Made by a program: the position numbers and the translations under genes. A stretch of 8,235 nucleotides of DNA, taken from an uncultured Pirellulaceae bacterium (GTDB lineage Bacteria > Planctomycetota > Planctomycetia > Pirellulales > Pirellulaceae). The stretch lies in assembly GCA_947259675.1 (NCBI GenBank), contig CAMYNE010000454.1, positions 1-8,235 on the forward strand, read 5' to 3'. The notes under the pieces were generated by a model, which was not told the origin of the DNA, did no database searches, and saw nothing but the letters and a program-made list of their open reading frames with translations. Positions 1 through 5,566 of the stretch are shown here, piece by piece. The number at the start of each line of letters is the position of its first letter. The first letter of the stretch is position 1.

Positions 1-913
1 GCCTTATGCTCGGGCTCCGCGCGACGGATTGTCTTGCCAGTGGCCGATCGATAAATTGGTTCTGGATTGGTGGTTGTTTGATTTTGGCGAGAGCTTGTGC
101 TCGCGGTGCCGGACTTCGACCCTCCGCCTTATCCGATGGGCTTTTGACGATGACAGCTCGAGCGATCGAGTTTGGCGATGTGAACGAGTTAGTTCCAGCA
201 TCTGGAAAGTCGTTGCTTTTGCGTGCAACTTCGTCATTTGGGACAAAGTCGTTTGCGATTTTTATGCTTGCTTGTCCTTCACGTTCTTTTTCGACGAACG
301 GATTGGCCAACACTTGGGCACGACTGCGCATCATTTTTGCGCCATGCATTGGCGTTTTTGGAGCGAAGTGGGATGGCGGCTTGGGCTCAAATTGGTTGTG
401 TTCTGCGATCTCTTGCGTTTTCGGTGCAAGTTGTTCTTGAAGCTCCGCCAAGCTTTGCTCTAACGAAGGCTCACCCTCCGCCAATTCGTCAACGGTATTA
501 TCGAGTGATTTCAGCATTCGGGCGTAGCCATCGATCGTACTTGGACTGTTGCGTCGAGTGACAATTCGCCCAGCTGGCGTGATGACGACGTCGGATGGAA
601 CTCCGGAAATTGCGTACTCTTTGACCAGATCAGCGTGCAAATCGACATCAATTTTTACTGGCACAGCATTTACGTCGATGGCATTATGAACAATTGGACT
701 TGTGAAAACGAAAGTTTCCAGATTTCTGCATGGACGACACCAATCCGCGGTAAAGTGAAGCAAGATAAGCTTGTTTTCTTTGGCCGCCAGTTGTTTCGCC
801 AGCTCAATATCTTGTTGCCAATCAATATTCTGGGCAGGCGAAGAACTAACCTGTATCCACAGGAAAAAACAAACGCTAATCGACAAAATGAGATAGTTTT
901 TGGAGAGATTCAT
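1..913 (-). CDS. Secreted thioredoxin-fold protein with disordered C-terminal tail (partial, 3' end outside window)
   Basis: The frame is open from an ATG at 911-913 to the left edge: 304 codons with no stop, so the C-terminus is missing. An in-frame TGA just upstream (923-925) makes this ATG the earliest possible start; no strong ribosome site is visible. Residues 1-28 form a signal peptide (hydrophobic core YLILSISVCFFLWI, probable cleavage near SSPAQ), so the protein should be exported. Residues about 30-140 are a thioredoxin domain: the WCRPC motif gives redox cysteines C59 and C62, and GVP at 104-106 supplies the cis-proline. The pattern resembles the Thioredoxin_7/DUF255-like group common in planctomycetes. 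From about residue 145 the chain turns hydrophilic and Glu/Gln/Pro/Arg-rich, probably disordered. Inferred role: periplasmic thiol-disulfide exchange or reduction of an envelope partner; the substrate cannot be told. It is divergent from rho. Confidence 0.85.
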   Translation of the reverse strand, partial: MNLSKNYLILSISVCFFLWIQVSSSPAQNIDWQQDIELAKQLAAKENKLILLHFTADWCRPCRNLETFVFTSPIVHNAIDVNAVPVKIDVDLHADLVKEYAISGVPSDVVITPAGRIVTRRNSPSTIDGYARMLKSLDNTVDELAEGEPSLEQSLAELQEQLAPKTQEIAEHNQFEPKPPSHFAPKTPMHGAKMMRSRAQVLANPFVEKEREGQASIKIANDFVPNDEVARKSNDFPDAGTNSFTSPNSIARAVIVKSPSDKAEGRSPAPRAQALAKIKQPPIQNQFIDRPLARQSVARSPSIR

Positions 914-958
914 CGTTCTTTTTCAGCAAGAATGTGCAATATGATCCACAATCGCTAT

Positions 959-970
959 CGTCAATTGACG
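959..970. promoter_or_regulatory. 12-bp perfect palindrome CGTCAATTGACG, possible operator
   Basis: CGTCAATTGACG reads the same on both strands. On the minus strand it contains TTGACG, a near-consensus -35 hexamer. A poor -10 candidate (CATATT, 15-nt spacing) follows before the thioredoxin-like start at 913. A symmetric site overlapping a promoter element is what a dimeric repressor site would look like, but a 12-bp palindrome can also occur by chance. Confidence 0.25.
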
Positions 971-1093
971 GAATAGAAATGGACCAATTTTGCCAATTAA
1001 GTCGATATTCCCAACTGACGGCAAATTAAGGGTTTCAATTCGATCGTTTTGGTAAAATGGGAGGAAAGTTCAAAAATTTGTGTTAACTTCTGC

Positions 1094-1121
1094 TTGACAT
1101 GTGCGATACTTTCGATAAAAC
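1094..1121 (+). promoter_or_regulatory. Candidate sigma70 promoter for rho
   Basis: A perfect TTGACA -35 hexamer (1094-1099) is followed after 16 nt by TAAAAC (1116-1121), a 4/6 match to TATAAT. It points at rho. Transcription would begin near 1128 and leave an untranslated leader of about 490 nt before the ATG at 1622. The call rests on motif matching only. Confidence 0.4.
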
Positions 1122-1161
1122 TCCGTCATAGATCAAGCTTTCGCCTGCCCTTTCAGGCTAT

Positions 1162-1275
1162 ATGTCTTGTGGATTTACCGGCTTTCAAGCCTTGCGGTTT
1201 GTTCGAGGAACAGACAACTTTCTGAATGATGAACGAGCGAGATCTGCTAGTTCATGCGAGTTTGGAACTCGGTGA
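1162..1275 (+). CDS. Possible 37-codon leader peptide upstream of rho (weak)
   Basis: An ATG at 1162 opens a 37-codon frame ending in TGA at 1273-1275, inside the presumed rho leader. It begins MSCGFTGFQALRFVRG. A short AGG (1155-1157) lies just upstream as a minimal ribosome site, on the 3' arm of the 1143-1158 hairpin. Enterobacterial rho leaders carry a short reading frame called rhoL, which prompted this entry. I see no sequence similarity to rhoL, and a frame of this length arises by chance easily. Confidence 0.15.
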   Translation: MSCGFTGFQALRFVRGTDNFLNDERARSASSCEFGTR

Positions 1276-1509
1276 TTTCCTTCAATCGTCCAGATGTCTA
1301 TTGGACGGACGATGAAAGGACCCAGCATTTGGCCTATCGGCTTTTAGTTTGCGAGAGCTATCTAAATATTTGTCGCTGATTCTTTCTTCCGGAATCGCAT
1401 CTCAAACTTTATTGATTTGGAAAACTGCCTCGCGCATGGAAAAAGGCGCACGTCTGGTCGTAACGACATAGTTGTTATGCCCTTCGGCAAATTGAGACTT
1501 GCCAATTTG

Positions 1510-1526
1510 GTAGCTGTCAAAGCTAC
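1510..1526 (+). other. Hairpin in rho leader (6-bp stem, 5-nt loop)
   Basis: GTAGCT and AGCTAC flank the loop GTCAA, giving a perfect 6-bp stem. No U-tract follows directly, so it is not a standard intrinsic terminator. It lies about 95 nt before the rho start codon and could affect leader RNA folding. Confidence 0.3.
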
Positions 1527-1621
1527 GTGATTTTGTCGTTGAACGAGTTCGATAAGTAGGAACAGAGCTTTGTTCGTTTAGTCGTCTTGCGACAACAATT
1601 TAAATTCTTTTTAGGTGCTGT

Positions 1622-2215
1622 ATGGCAAAGAAACGTTATCGCCAAAGATCAGGGGCGAGTGGTGGAAATACACCTTCCAACAACGGTAGTAATCGGAGTC
1701 GATATAGTCGTCGACGCAGGAGCGGTGGAAGCGGTGGAAGCGGCGGGAGCGGCGGAAGCGGCGGTTCCCGCAGTGGTAGCCGTCAAAGATCCGAGCGAAA
1801 CCGCGAACCTGAAGTTTTCGATGAGTCTGAATTGACGGAAGGTGTAGGTCTGCTTGAACTTCACCCGAATGGATATGGGTTCTTACGAGACCCTAAAAAC
1901 GACTATTCGCGGGAAAGAACGGATCCGTTTGTGCCTGGCACGATGATCGAGAAATTTGGGCTGCGTCCCGGCGTTATGATTACGGGAAAAGTCCAGCCAG
2001 CTCGTCGTCAACAGGGCCCTCGTCTTCGTGAAATCACCGATATTGACGGGGTGAAGCCCGAAGAATACGCAGAAGTCAAGAATTTTGATGATTTGACGGC
2101 GATTAATCCGGAACAATGGTACCGATTGGAAACGGTTCAAGTTCCGTTAACGACTCGAGTCATGGACTTGACATCGCGAATGGGATTGCGGAAAATCATC
2201 CGGAAACCACGTTGA
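1622..2215 (+). CDS. rho: Transcription termination factor Rho, N-terminal fragment (RNA-binding part)
   Basis: This 197-codon frame starts at ATG 1622, preceded by AGGTG (1613-1617) at 4-nt spacing. Residues 1-70 are disordered and basic: RYRQRS, RRRR, then five SGG repeats and more Arg/Ser. No Rho_N helical domain is apparent; Arg-rich or disordered N-terminal insertions are known in Rho of several phyla. Residues about 74-142 match the Rho cold-shock-type primary RNA-binding domain (GYGFLRD at 84-90, KFGLRPGVMITGK at 111-123). The linker continues normally to TTRVMDL (177-183). At 2165-2172 the sequence jumps from where the P-loop segment should begin to the helix after it, and the frame changes. 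The last 14 residues (ending RKIIRKPR) are therefore out-of-frame and not Rho-like. Alone this product could bind RNA but not hydrolyse ATP. Confidence 0.9.
   Translation: MAKKRYRQRSGASGGNTPSNNGSNRSRYSRRRRSGGSGGSGGSGGSGGSRSGSRQRSERNREPEVFDESELTEGVGLLELHPNGYGFLRDPKNDYSRERTDPFVPGTMIEKFGLRPGVMITGKVQPARRQQGPRLREITDIDGVKPEEYAEVKNFDDLTAINPEQWYRLETVQVPLTTRVMDLTSRMGLRKIIRKPR
1721..1765 (+). repeat. Five tandem 9-bp repeats encoding Ser-Gly-Gly in rho
   Basis: Five consecutive 9-nt units of the form AGCGGYGGN (at 1721, 1730, 1739, 1748 and 1757) encode SGG-type triplets in the disordered N-terminus of Rho. The first two units are identical and the others differ only at third codon positions. This is an in-frame microsatellite-like tract likely to vary in copy number. 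Confidence 0.85.
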
Positions 2216-2877
2216 TGGTGCTGCTGGTTGACGAGCGGCCTGAAGAAGTAACCGATATGCGACGCAACGTCAAAAACGGCGAGGTGGTCGCGAGCAGTCT
2301 CGACGAAGACATTGAAAGCCACGTGCGGCTTTCGCAGCTTGTGATTCAACGCTGCAAACGCTTGACTGAAATGGGACAGGATGTTTTCCTGTTAATGGAT
2401 TCCATCACTCGTTTGGCTCGTGCATTCAACAAATGGGTTGGTAATACGGGACGTACGATGAGTGGTGGTGTGGACATCAAAGCGATGGACATCCCCAAAA
2501 AGCTGTTCTCGTCTGCCCGGGCGTTTGAAGAAGGTGGTTCACTGACGATCGTCGGAACTGCTCTCGTTGACACCGGTAGCCGAATGGACGAACTGATTTT
2601 CCAGGAGTTCAAGGGCACCGGTAATATGGAATTGGTTCTCGACCGCAAACTGGCGGATCGTCGAGTTTGGCCTGCGATTGATATTTCACAGTCGGGCACG
2701 CGACGAGAAGAACTGTTGTTGGACGCCGATACTCTTCACGCAGTCACGATGTTACGTCGTACGTTAACATCGATGCATCATGTTGAGGCAATGGAGCAAC
2801 TCACAAAACAGCTCGGCCGATTCAAGACGAATGAAGAGTTCATCAAGCTAATCAGTGGTAAGATGATGGACGTCTAG
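2116..2877 (+). CDS. rho: Transcription termination factor Rho, C-terminal fragment (ATPase domain lacking Walker A)
   Basis: The longest frame starts at 2116, but the first 18 residues are a frame shadow. Authentic Rho begins at the Asp codon 2170 (DIANGIAENHPETT) and runs 235 residues to TAG 2875-2877. Conserved parts are in order: VLLVDERPEEVTDM with the catalytic Glu region (about 2218-2259), Walker B VFLLMDSITRLARAFN (Asp at 2398-2400), the Q-loop segment SGGVDIKAMD (2461-2490), EEGGSLTIVGTALVDTGS, the R-loop KGTGN, and the arginine finger in SGTRREELL (Arg codon 2701-2703). Family proteins have about 25 residues including GxxxxGKT between MDL and this start; these are absent. An in-frame ATG at 2215-2217 overlaps the stop of the upstream fragment and could give a 220-residue product. 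Without the P-loop it should not bind ATP normally. No other lesions are seen. Confidence 0.88.
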   Translation: MVPIGNGSSSVNDSSHGLDIANGIAENHPETTLMVLLVDERPEEVTDMRRNVKNGEVVASSLDEDIESHVRLSQLVIQRCKRLTEMGQDVFLLMDSITRLARAFNKWVGNTGRTMSGGVDIKAMDIPKKLFSSARAFEEGGSLTIVGTALVDTGSRMDELIFQEFKGTGNMELVLDRKLADRRVWPAIDISQSGTRREELLLDADTLHAVTMLRRTLTSMHHVEAMEQLTKQLGRFKTNEEFIKLISGKMMDV

Positions 2878-3023
2878 TCGACGCTGTTTTCTAGCTCTGT
2901 AGCTGCATATTTCAGGCACGATTCGCGGTCCGTTTTTCAAGTTGCTGAGAAACGATGTCTAATCTTGACTTTTAGCTGAGGCAAATTTTCGATCTGAATT
3001 GCACCAGTCGCGAATGCGATGAT

Positions 3024-3989
3024 TCAACCGGAACTACAATCGTGTTGACTGGGTCGCTTGCGAATTCGTTTACAAACATACATCGCGCGATCGGCGATCT
3101 CCCAAGCCTCGTGAATGGTCATCGATGGACGGCGGATCGCTCGGCCCAGAGAAGCAGAAATGCCGGCTTTTTCCAACTTGGTTTCAATTCTCTGTTGTAA
3201 GAGATCCAGACCAGCCTGATTCGTTTCTGTAGCCAAAACAACGAATTCGTCGCCTCCGACTCGGGCGGCCAAGTCACTCTCCCGAATCGAGGTTTTAAGG
3301 GTGCGTGAGCATTCTATCAACAATTGGTCGCCGCTATTATGGCCTGCGGTGTCATTTGTCTTTTTGAGATCGTCCAAATCAATCGAAATTATGCCTGCGG
3401 CGTGTCCAAAACGCTTACAGCGAGCTTCTTCGGCGGATGCTAGTTGCTCCCATCCCCGACGATTGTACAACCCTGTTAAGGCGTCTGTGTTAGCCTCCGA
3501 ATTGGCGCGTTCGGTGCGACGAATTTCTTCATTGAGTTTGATCTCAGATTCCAAAACCGTCGCCAACATACGAGCCAGCATCTGCACGAGAGGTAGTTCG
3601 AGTTCAATCTCATCGTTTTTTGGCTCTGGATCAATCGCACAAAGTGTTCCGAACAGAGTGCCATCCTCACGATTCAATGGTACTCCAATATATGCAGAAA
3701 TCTGAACTCTCTGTCCGAAAGGTGCCTCCAGATATGCAGGAACGTCTATCGATCGCGGAGCGATGCTCGGACCAAGACCTTCGACCATTCGTGAACAGAA
3801 AGAATCGGTCCATTTAAAAACGTCGAAGGACTTGACGGAATAACCGTGGTCTTCCGCTGTCAAGACAATCCAGTTTTCGTCTTGTGTTCTGGTAATCATC
3901 CAAAGGTCAAAACCAAGTCGGCTGTGAAGGTATTTTAGGACTTCGCGCGAAGCGTTTTGGAAATTGCTGTACGTTTGCAGAGATAGCAT
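3024..3989 (-). CDS. GAF-GGDEF diguanylate cyclase (soluble)
   Basis: The 321-residue protein has no signal peptide or membrane helices, so it is cytoplasmic. Residues about 8-150 form a GAF-type sensor domain (AYIGVPL at 100-105 and TLFGTLCAID at 111-120 are typical). A short helical linker (about 140-168) leads into a GGDEF domain: DALTGLYNRRG at 169-179, metal-binding region IDLDDLKKTND at 203-213, and the active-site motif GGDEF intact at 245-249. An RxxD product-inhibition site (RESD, 236-239) lies five residues before it. The enzyme should therefore make cyclic di-GMP from two GTP and be feedback-inhibited. The GAF ligand is unknown. An in-frame TGA a few codons upstream fixes ATG 3989 as the earliest start; no strong ribosome site is visible. 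It converges with rho across 146 bp and appears monocistronic. Confidence 0.93.
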   Translation of the reverse strand: MLSLQTYSNFQNASREVLKYLHSRLGFDLWMITRTQDENWIVLTAEDHGYSVKSFDVFKWTDSFCSRMVEGLGPSIAPRSIDVPAYLEAPFGQRVQISAYIGVPLNREDGTLFGTLCAIDPEPKNDEIELELPLVQMLARMLATVLESEIKLNEEIRRTERANSEANTDALTGLYNRRGWEQLASAEEARCKRFGHAAGIISIDLDDLKKTNDTAGHNSGDQLLIECSRTLKTSIRESDLAARVGGDEFVVLATETNQAGLDLLQQRIETKLEKAGISASLGRAIRRPSMTIHEAWEIADRAMYVCKRIRKRPSQHDCSSG

Positions 3990-4282
3990 GCCGGTAGTCC
4001 GTCAAGACTTGTGAATTGGAAAAGGCCCGCAAACCGACTGAATCTGAGTCGTGCAATTTAAAGATGTCAAAGTCTGCGAAAAAGAAAGCAACGCCTGAGG
4101 GGTCGTTGTAAACTCTAGGTCAGGCAATCCATGGCTAGGCGGTTGTCATGAAGTACGAGAAGTCTTTGTCAAGATGTAGCTTGAATAATCCTCAGAATCG
4201 GACTTTGAAAGTTCTCTTTGCGATTGGTTTATTGAGTTGGCAACTGTAGCTCCCGTTATTGGACAGCCGCGAAATGCAGTGG
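3990..4282. other. Gene-free stretch with two tiny reading frames, possible gene debris
   Basis: No supported gene lies here. On the plus strand, 4064-4111 encodes 15 residues (MSKSAKKKATPEGSL) and 4148-4249 encodes 33 residues. The latter has a basic start followed by a hydrophobic run (LKVLFAIGLLSW) that resembles the start of a signal peptide and then stops. Because it sits beside a truncated glycosidase remnant, it may be decayed gene ends, but neither frame has a good ribosome site or recognisable family. Confidence 0.3.
4036..4070 (-). promoter_or_regulatory. Weak candidate promoter for the GGDEF gene
   Basis: A perfect TTGACA occurs on the minus strand at 4070-4065, about 80 nt before the GGDEF start. 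The hexamer at 17-nt spacing (TCAGAT) matches TATAAT at only about three positions. It is offered because this is the only consensus -35 close upstream of that gene. Confidence 0.2.
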
Positions 4283-4492
4283 CTATTTGCGCGGCTGAAG
4301 CATTTTTGCGATCAACGCCGTCCATCCAGTTTGATGGGATGCACCGACACCTCGTCCGCTGTCTCCGTGAAAATACTCATAGAACCAGATGTAGTCATTG
4401 CGCCACAAGGCATGACCATGGTTGGCGTCAACAAGACGTTGCTGTTCTGCATTCAAATCGGGAATCCTGACCACAGACGTTTGGTGAAGCAA
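4283..4492 (-). pseudogene. C-terminal remnant of a GH63-like glycoside hydrolase
   Basis: The minus-strand frame is open from a stop at 4523-4525 to TAG at 4283-4285. Its last 55 or so residues carry the pattern I associate with the C-terminal end of bacterial GH63-like (alpha-glucosidase/mannosylglycerate-hydrolase type) enzymes: WRNDYIWFYEYFHGDSGRG followed by GVGASHQTGWTALIAKML and a natural-looking end. Such enzymes are several hundred residues long; only about 70-80 codons remain. No ATG is present, only a TTG at 4490-4492. Upstream the frame hits a stop and the DNA is occupied by the unrelated membrane-protein gene, whose 3' end at 4506 overlaps the open frame. It therefore looks like a truncated relic left by a deletion or rearrangement. 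The family call rests on remembered motifs, not a search. Confidence 0.6.
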
Positions 4493-4505
4493 TCCAAAAA
4501 GTTTG

Positions 4506-5084
4506 CTACGCGGGTTCAGTCTTTACGAGTTCCTTAGGCAACCACATACGAATGACCGCGAATCCAGTCGCAAGCATTGCCCCCGCAAATCCCCAAATCA
4601 TTCCTCCAGCCGTTCCTACGATCGCAGCGTCAATACTCAAATCAGCCGATCCGACTGCAGTACTAAAGACCATTCCCAAAAGTCCGAAGGTGAGACTGAC
4701 CAGTACGAATACCAAAACTGCAAAGGCCACCGTGAGTATCACCACCGCAATCGAGCCAAAAAAACATCGAATGCGTTTGGCGAGCCCAAACTCCATAATG
4801 TTCTGTCGGTGAATATCCGAAATCTGACCGGTGCGAATCACGGCCGGGGCAAACAGGATGGTCAAAACGATTGCCGCAAGCGGCGAGTATCTGAGGCAGG
4901 CAAAAAAAAGTGCCGATGCAGTAGTGATTTGAAACAACATCATCAATGAAAATGATGACGGATTGGCGTTCACATGAATCGACGGTTGGCTCGGCGAAAT
5001 TGTTGCCTTTACCGACAGTTCAGACGATAAATATGGACCGGATTGAGCTGACGAATTCGATGGCATTTTGTCACTTGGACGCAT
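4506..5084 (-). CDS. Unrecognised four-helix membrane protein
   Basis: The 192-residue protein starts at ATG 5084 (alternative ATG at residue 7); an in-frame TGA about 30 nt upstream limits the start. Residues 1-44 are polar, Ser/Pro-rich and probably disordered. Four hydrophobic stretches follow: about 46-63 (LMMLFQITTASALFFACL), 66-84, 107-130 (very long, possibly reaching 140) and 154-178. Between helices 2 and 3 is a charged loop containing RQNIMEFGLAKRIRC; the end is short and polar (LPKELVKTEPA). I do not recognise a family. The layout resembles small Pirellulaceae inner-membrane proteins of unknown function. Codon use and unbroken hydrophobic periodicity argue that it is a real gene; overlapping plus-strand frames are its shadows. 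It appears to stand alone. Confidence 0.75.
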   Translation of the reverse strand: MRPSDKMPSNSSAQSGPYLSSELSVKATISPSQPSIHVNANPSSFSLMMLFQITTASALFFACLRYSPLAAIVLTILFAPAVIRTGQISDIHRQNIMEFGLAKRIRCFFGSIAVVILTVAFAVLVFVLVSLTFGLLGMVFSTAVGSADLSIDAAIVGTAGGMIWGFAGAMLATGFAVIRMWLPKELVKTEPA

Positions 5085-5130
5085 GTTCCATTCATCACAA
5101 ACAGTTAAGAATCAAGGCCTCCTGAGTTGA

Positions 5131-5159
5131 ATCATACTCAAATCACAAAAAAATTGCAT
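5131..5159 (-). promoter_or_regulatory. Candidate promoter for the membrane-protein gene
   Basis: On the minus strand TATGAT (5136-5131) is a 5/6 match to the -10 consensus. The hexamer at 17-nt spacing, ATGCAA (5159-5154), is a 3/6 match to the -35, and the spacer holds a run of seven T. Transcription would start about 40 nt before ATG 5084. Confidence 0.35.
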
Positions 5160-5180
5160 CCCTTTAAGTTTTTGATCTTC

Positions 5181-5215
5181 AATCTTGATCTTTGTCGGAA
5201 TCTTAATCTTTGTCG
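5181..5215. repeat. Two 17-nt near-identical direct repeats (period 18)
   Basis: AATCTTGATCTTTGTCG at 5181-5197 and AATCTTAATCTTTGTCG at 5199-5215 differ at one base. They belong to an ATCTT-rich tract that continues to the left (about 5172-5180). Confidence 0.8.
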
Positions 5216-5268
5216 TACTACGTTAGCCCAGTATGGGTTGCGTTAGCTGAGTTACCCCCGTACTGGTG

Positions 5269-5298
5269 GACTAAGACTAAGAGTAAGACTAGGACTAT
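5269..5298. repeat. Five tandem GACTAA-type hexamers
   Basis: The units are GACTAA, GACTAA, GAGTAA, GACTAG and GACTAT, in register without gaps. Similar degenerate hexamer runs between genes are, in my recollection, common in Pirellulaceae genomes; I cannot verify that here. Confidence 0.8.
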
Positions 5299-5378
5299 GA
5301 TTTTTGAGGCGTAAATAAACGTAAGCTTTTCGTCGACACTCAGTTTCGAGGTAGATCGGGTGAGGATTTTCGATTCTG

Positions 5379-5458
5379 AAGCCGGTCCGCAAAGCCCTGA
5401 AATCGAGCGGTAGTTTAGAAAGCCGGTCCGCAAAGCCCTGAAATCGAGCGGTAGTTTA
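5379..5458. repeat. 39-bp exact tandem direct repeat (period 41)
   Basis: Positions 5379-5417 and 5420-5458 are identical over 39 nt, separated by 2 nt (GA). Each copy starts AAGCCGGTCCGC and ends GAGCGGTAGTTTA. No third copy lies in the window. It is non-coding and about 110 nt upstream of the tRNA gene. Confidence 0.95.
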
Positions 5459-5549
5459 AAAATCTGCGAACATTGGCTTCAAAATCCGGTCAAGACTCTT
5501 ACACAAAACCCGTTTTCGAGATGCTTCAATTGAGCTATCATCTCGGTAG

Positions 5550-5566
5550 CGGATTCAACGAATCCG
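5550..5566 (+). other. Hairpin directly upstream of the tRNA gene
   Basis: CGGATTC and GAATCCG form a perfect 7-bp stem around the loop AAC, ending 3 nt before the tRNA 5' end. No T-run follows. It might be part of the tRNA 5' leader or simply a short palindrome. Confidence 0.35.

Larger units (their letters stand above)
914..1621. other. 708-bp divergent intergenic region and long rho leader
   Basis: No convincing protein gene lies here. The left part should hold the promoter of the minus-strand thioredoxin-like gene, including a perfect 12-bp palindrome at 959-970. The right part holds a plausible rho promoter (1094-1121), then about 500 nt of leader with small hairpins at 1143-1158, 1180-1191, 1285-1313 and 1510-1526. 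A weak 37-codon reading frame sits at 1162-1275. Long leaders upstream of rho are known in other bacteria, where rho is autoregulated by termination in its leader; that this applies here is inference. Confidence 0.6.
1622..2877 (+). pseudogene. rho: rho as one broken gene: internal deletion plus frameshift
   Basis: Read together, the two fragments cover a full Rho (183 plus 235 authentic residues) except for about 25 residues at the Walker A region. Comparison with the E. coli Rho sequence as I remember it suggests a net loss of about 76 nt: 25 codons plus one base. The reading frame therefore also shifts. Rho is an RNA-dependent hexameric ATP helicase that ends transcription and needs this P-loop. 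The rest of both halves is undamaged, with no extra stops or frame breaks, so the lesion is either very recent or not present in the real chromosome. An intact second copy elsewhere cannot be excluded. Confidence 0.75.

Noticed and set aside
6..561. Three long plus-strand frames covering the left end
   Set aside because: They are shadows of the minus-strand thioredoxin-like gene, whose frame has a signal peptide, the CxxC motif and the cis-proline.
1622..2877. Programmed ribosomal frameshift in rho
   Set aside because: A frameshift would restore the frame but not the missing Walker A residues, and there is no slippery heptamer at 2165-2172.
2878..3023. Possible bidirectional terminator between rho and the GGDEF gene
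   Set aside because: Only a 4-bp stem (TCGC, loop GAAT, GCGA at 3008-3019) was found, without a T-run on either side, so it is not supported.
4503..4949. Plus-strand 148-residue polar frame
   Set aside because: Highly charged, Ser/Arg/Lys/His-rich composition typical of the antisense of a hydrophobic protein; the minus-strand frame has clear membrane helices.
5218..5433. 71-residue minus-strand frame with a hydrophobic LVLLLVLV run
   Set aside because: It is generated by the GACTAA hexamers and runs into the 39-bp repeat; no ribosome site or family resemblance.
5379..5458. CRISPR array
   Set aside because: Only two copies, with a 2-nt gap instead of spacers, and no cas genes nearby.
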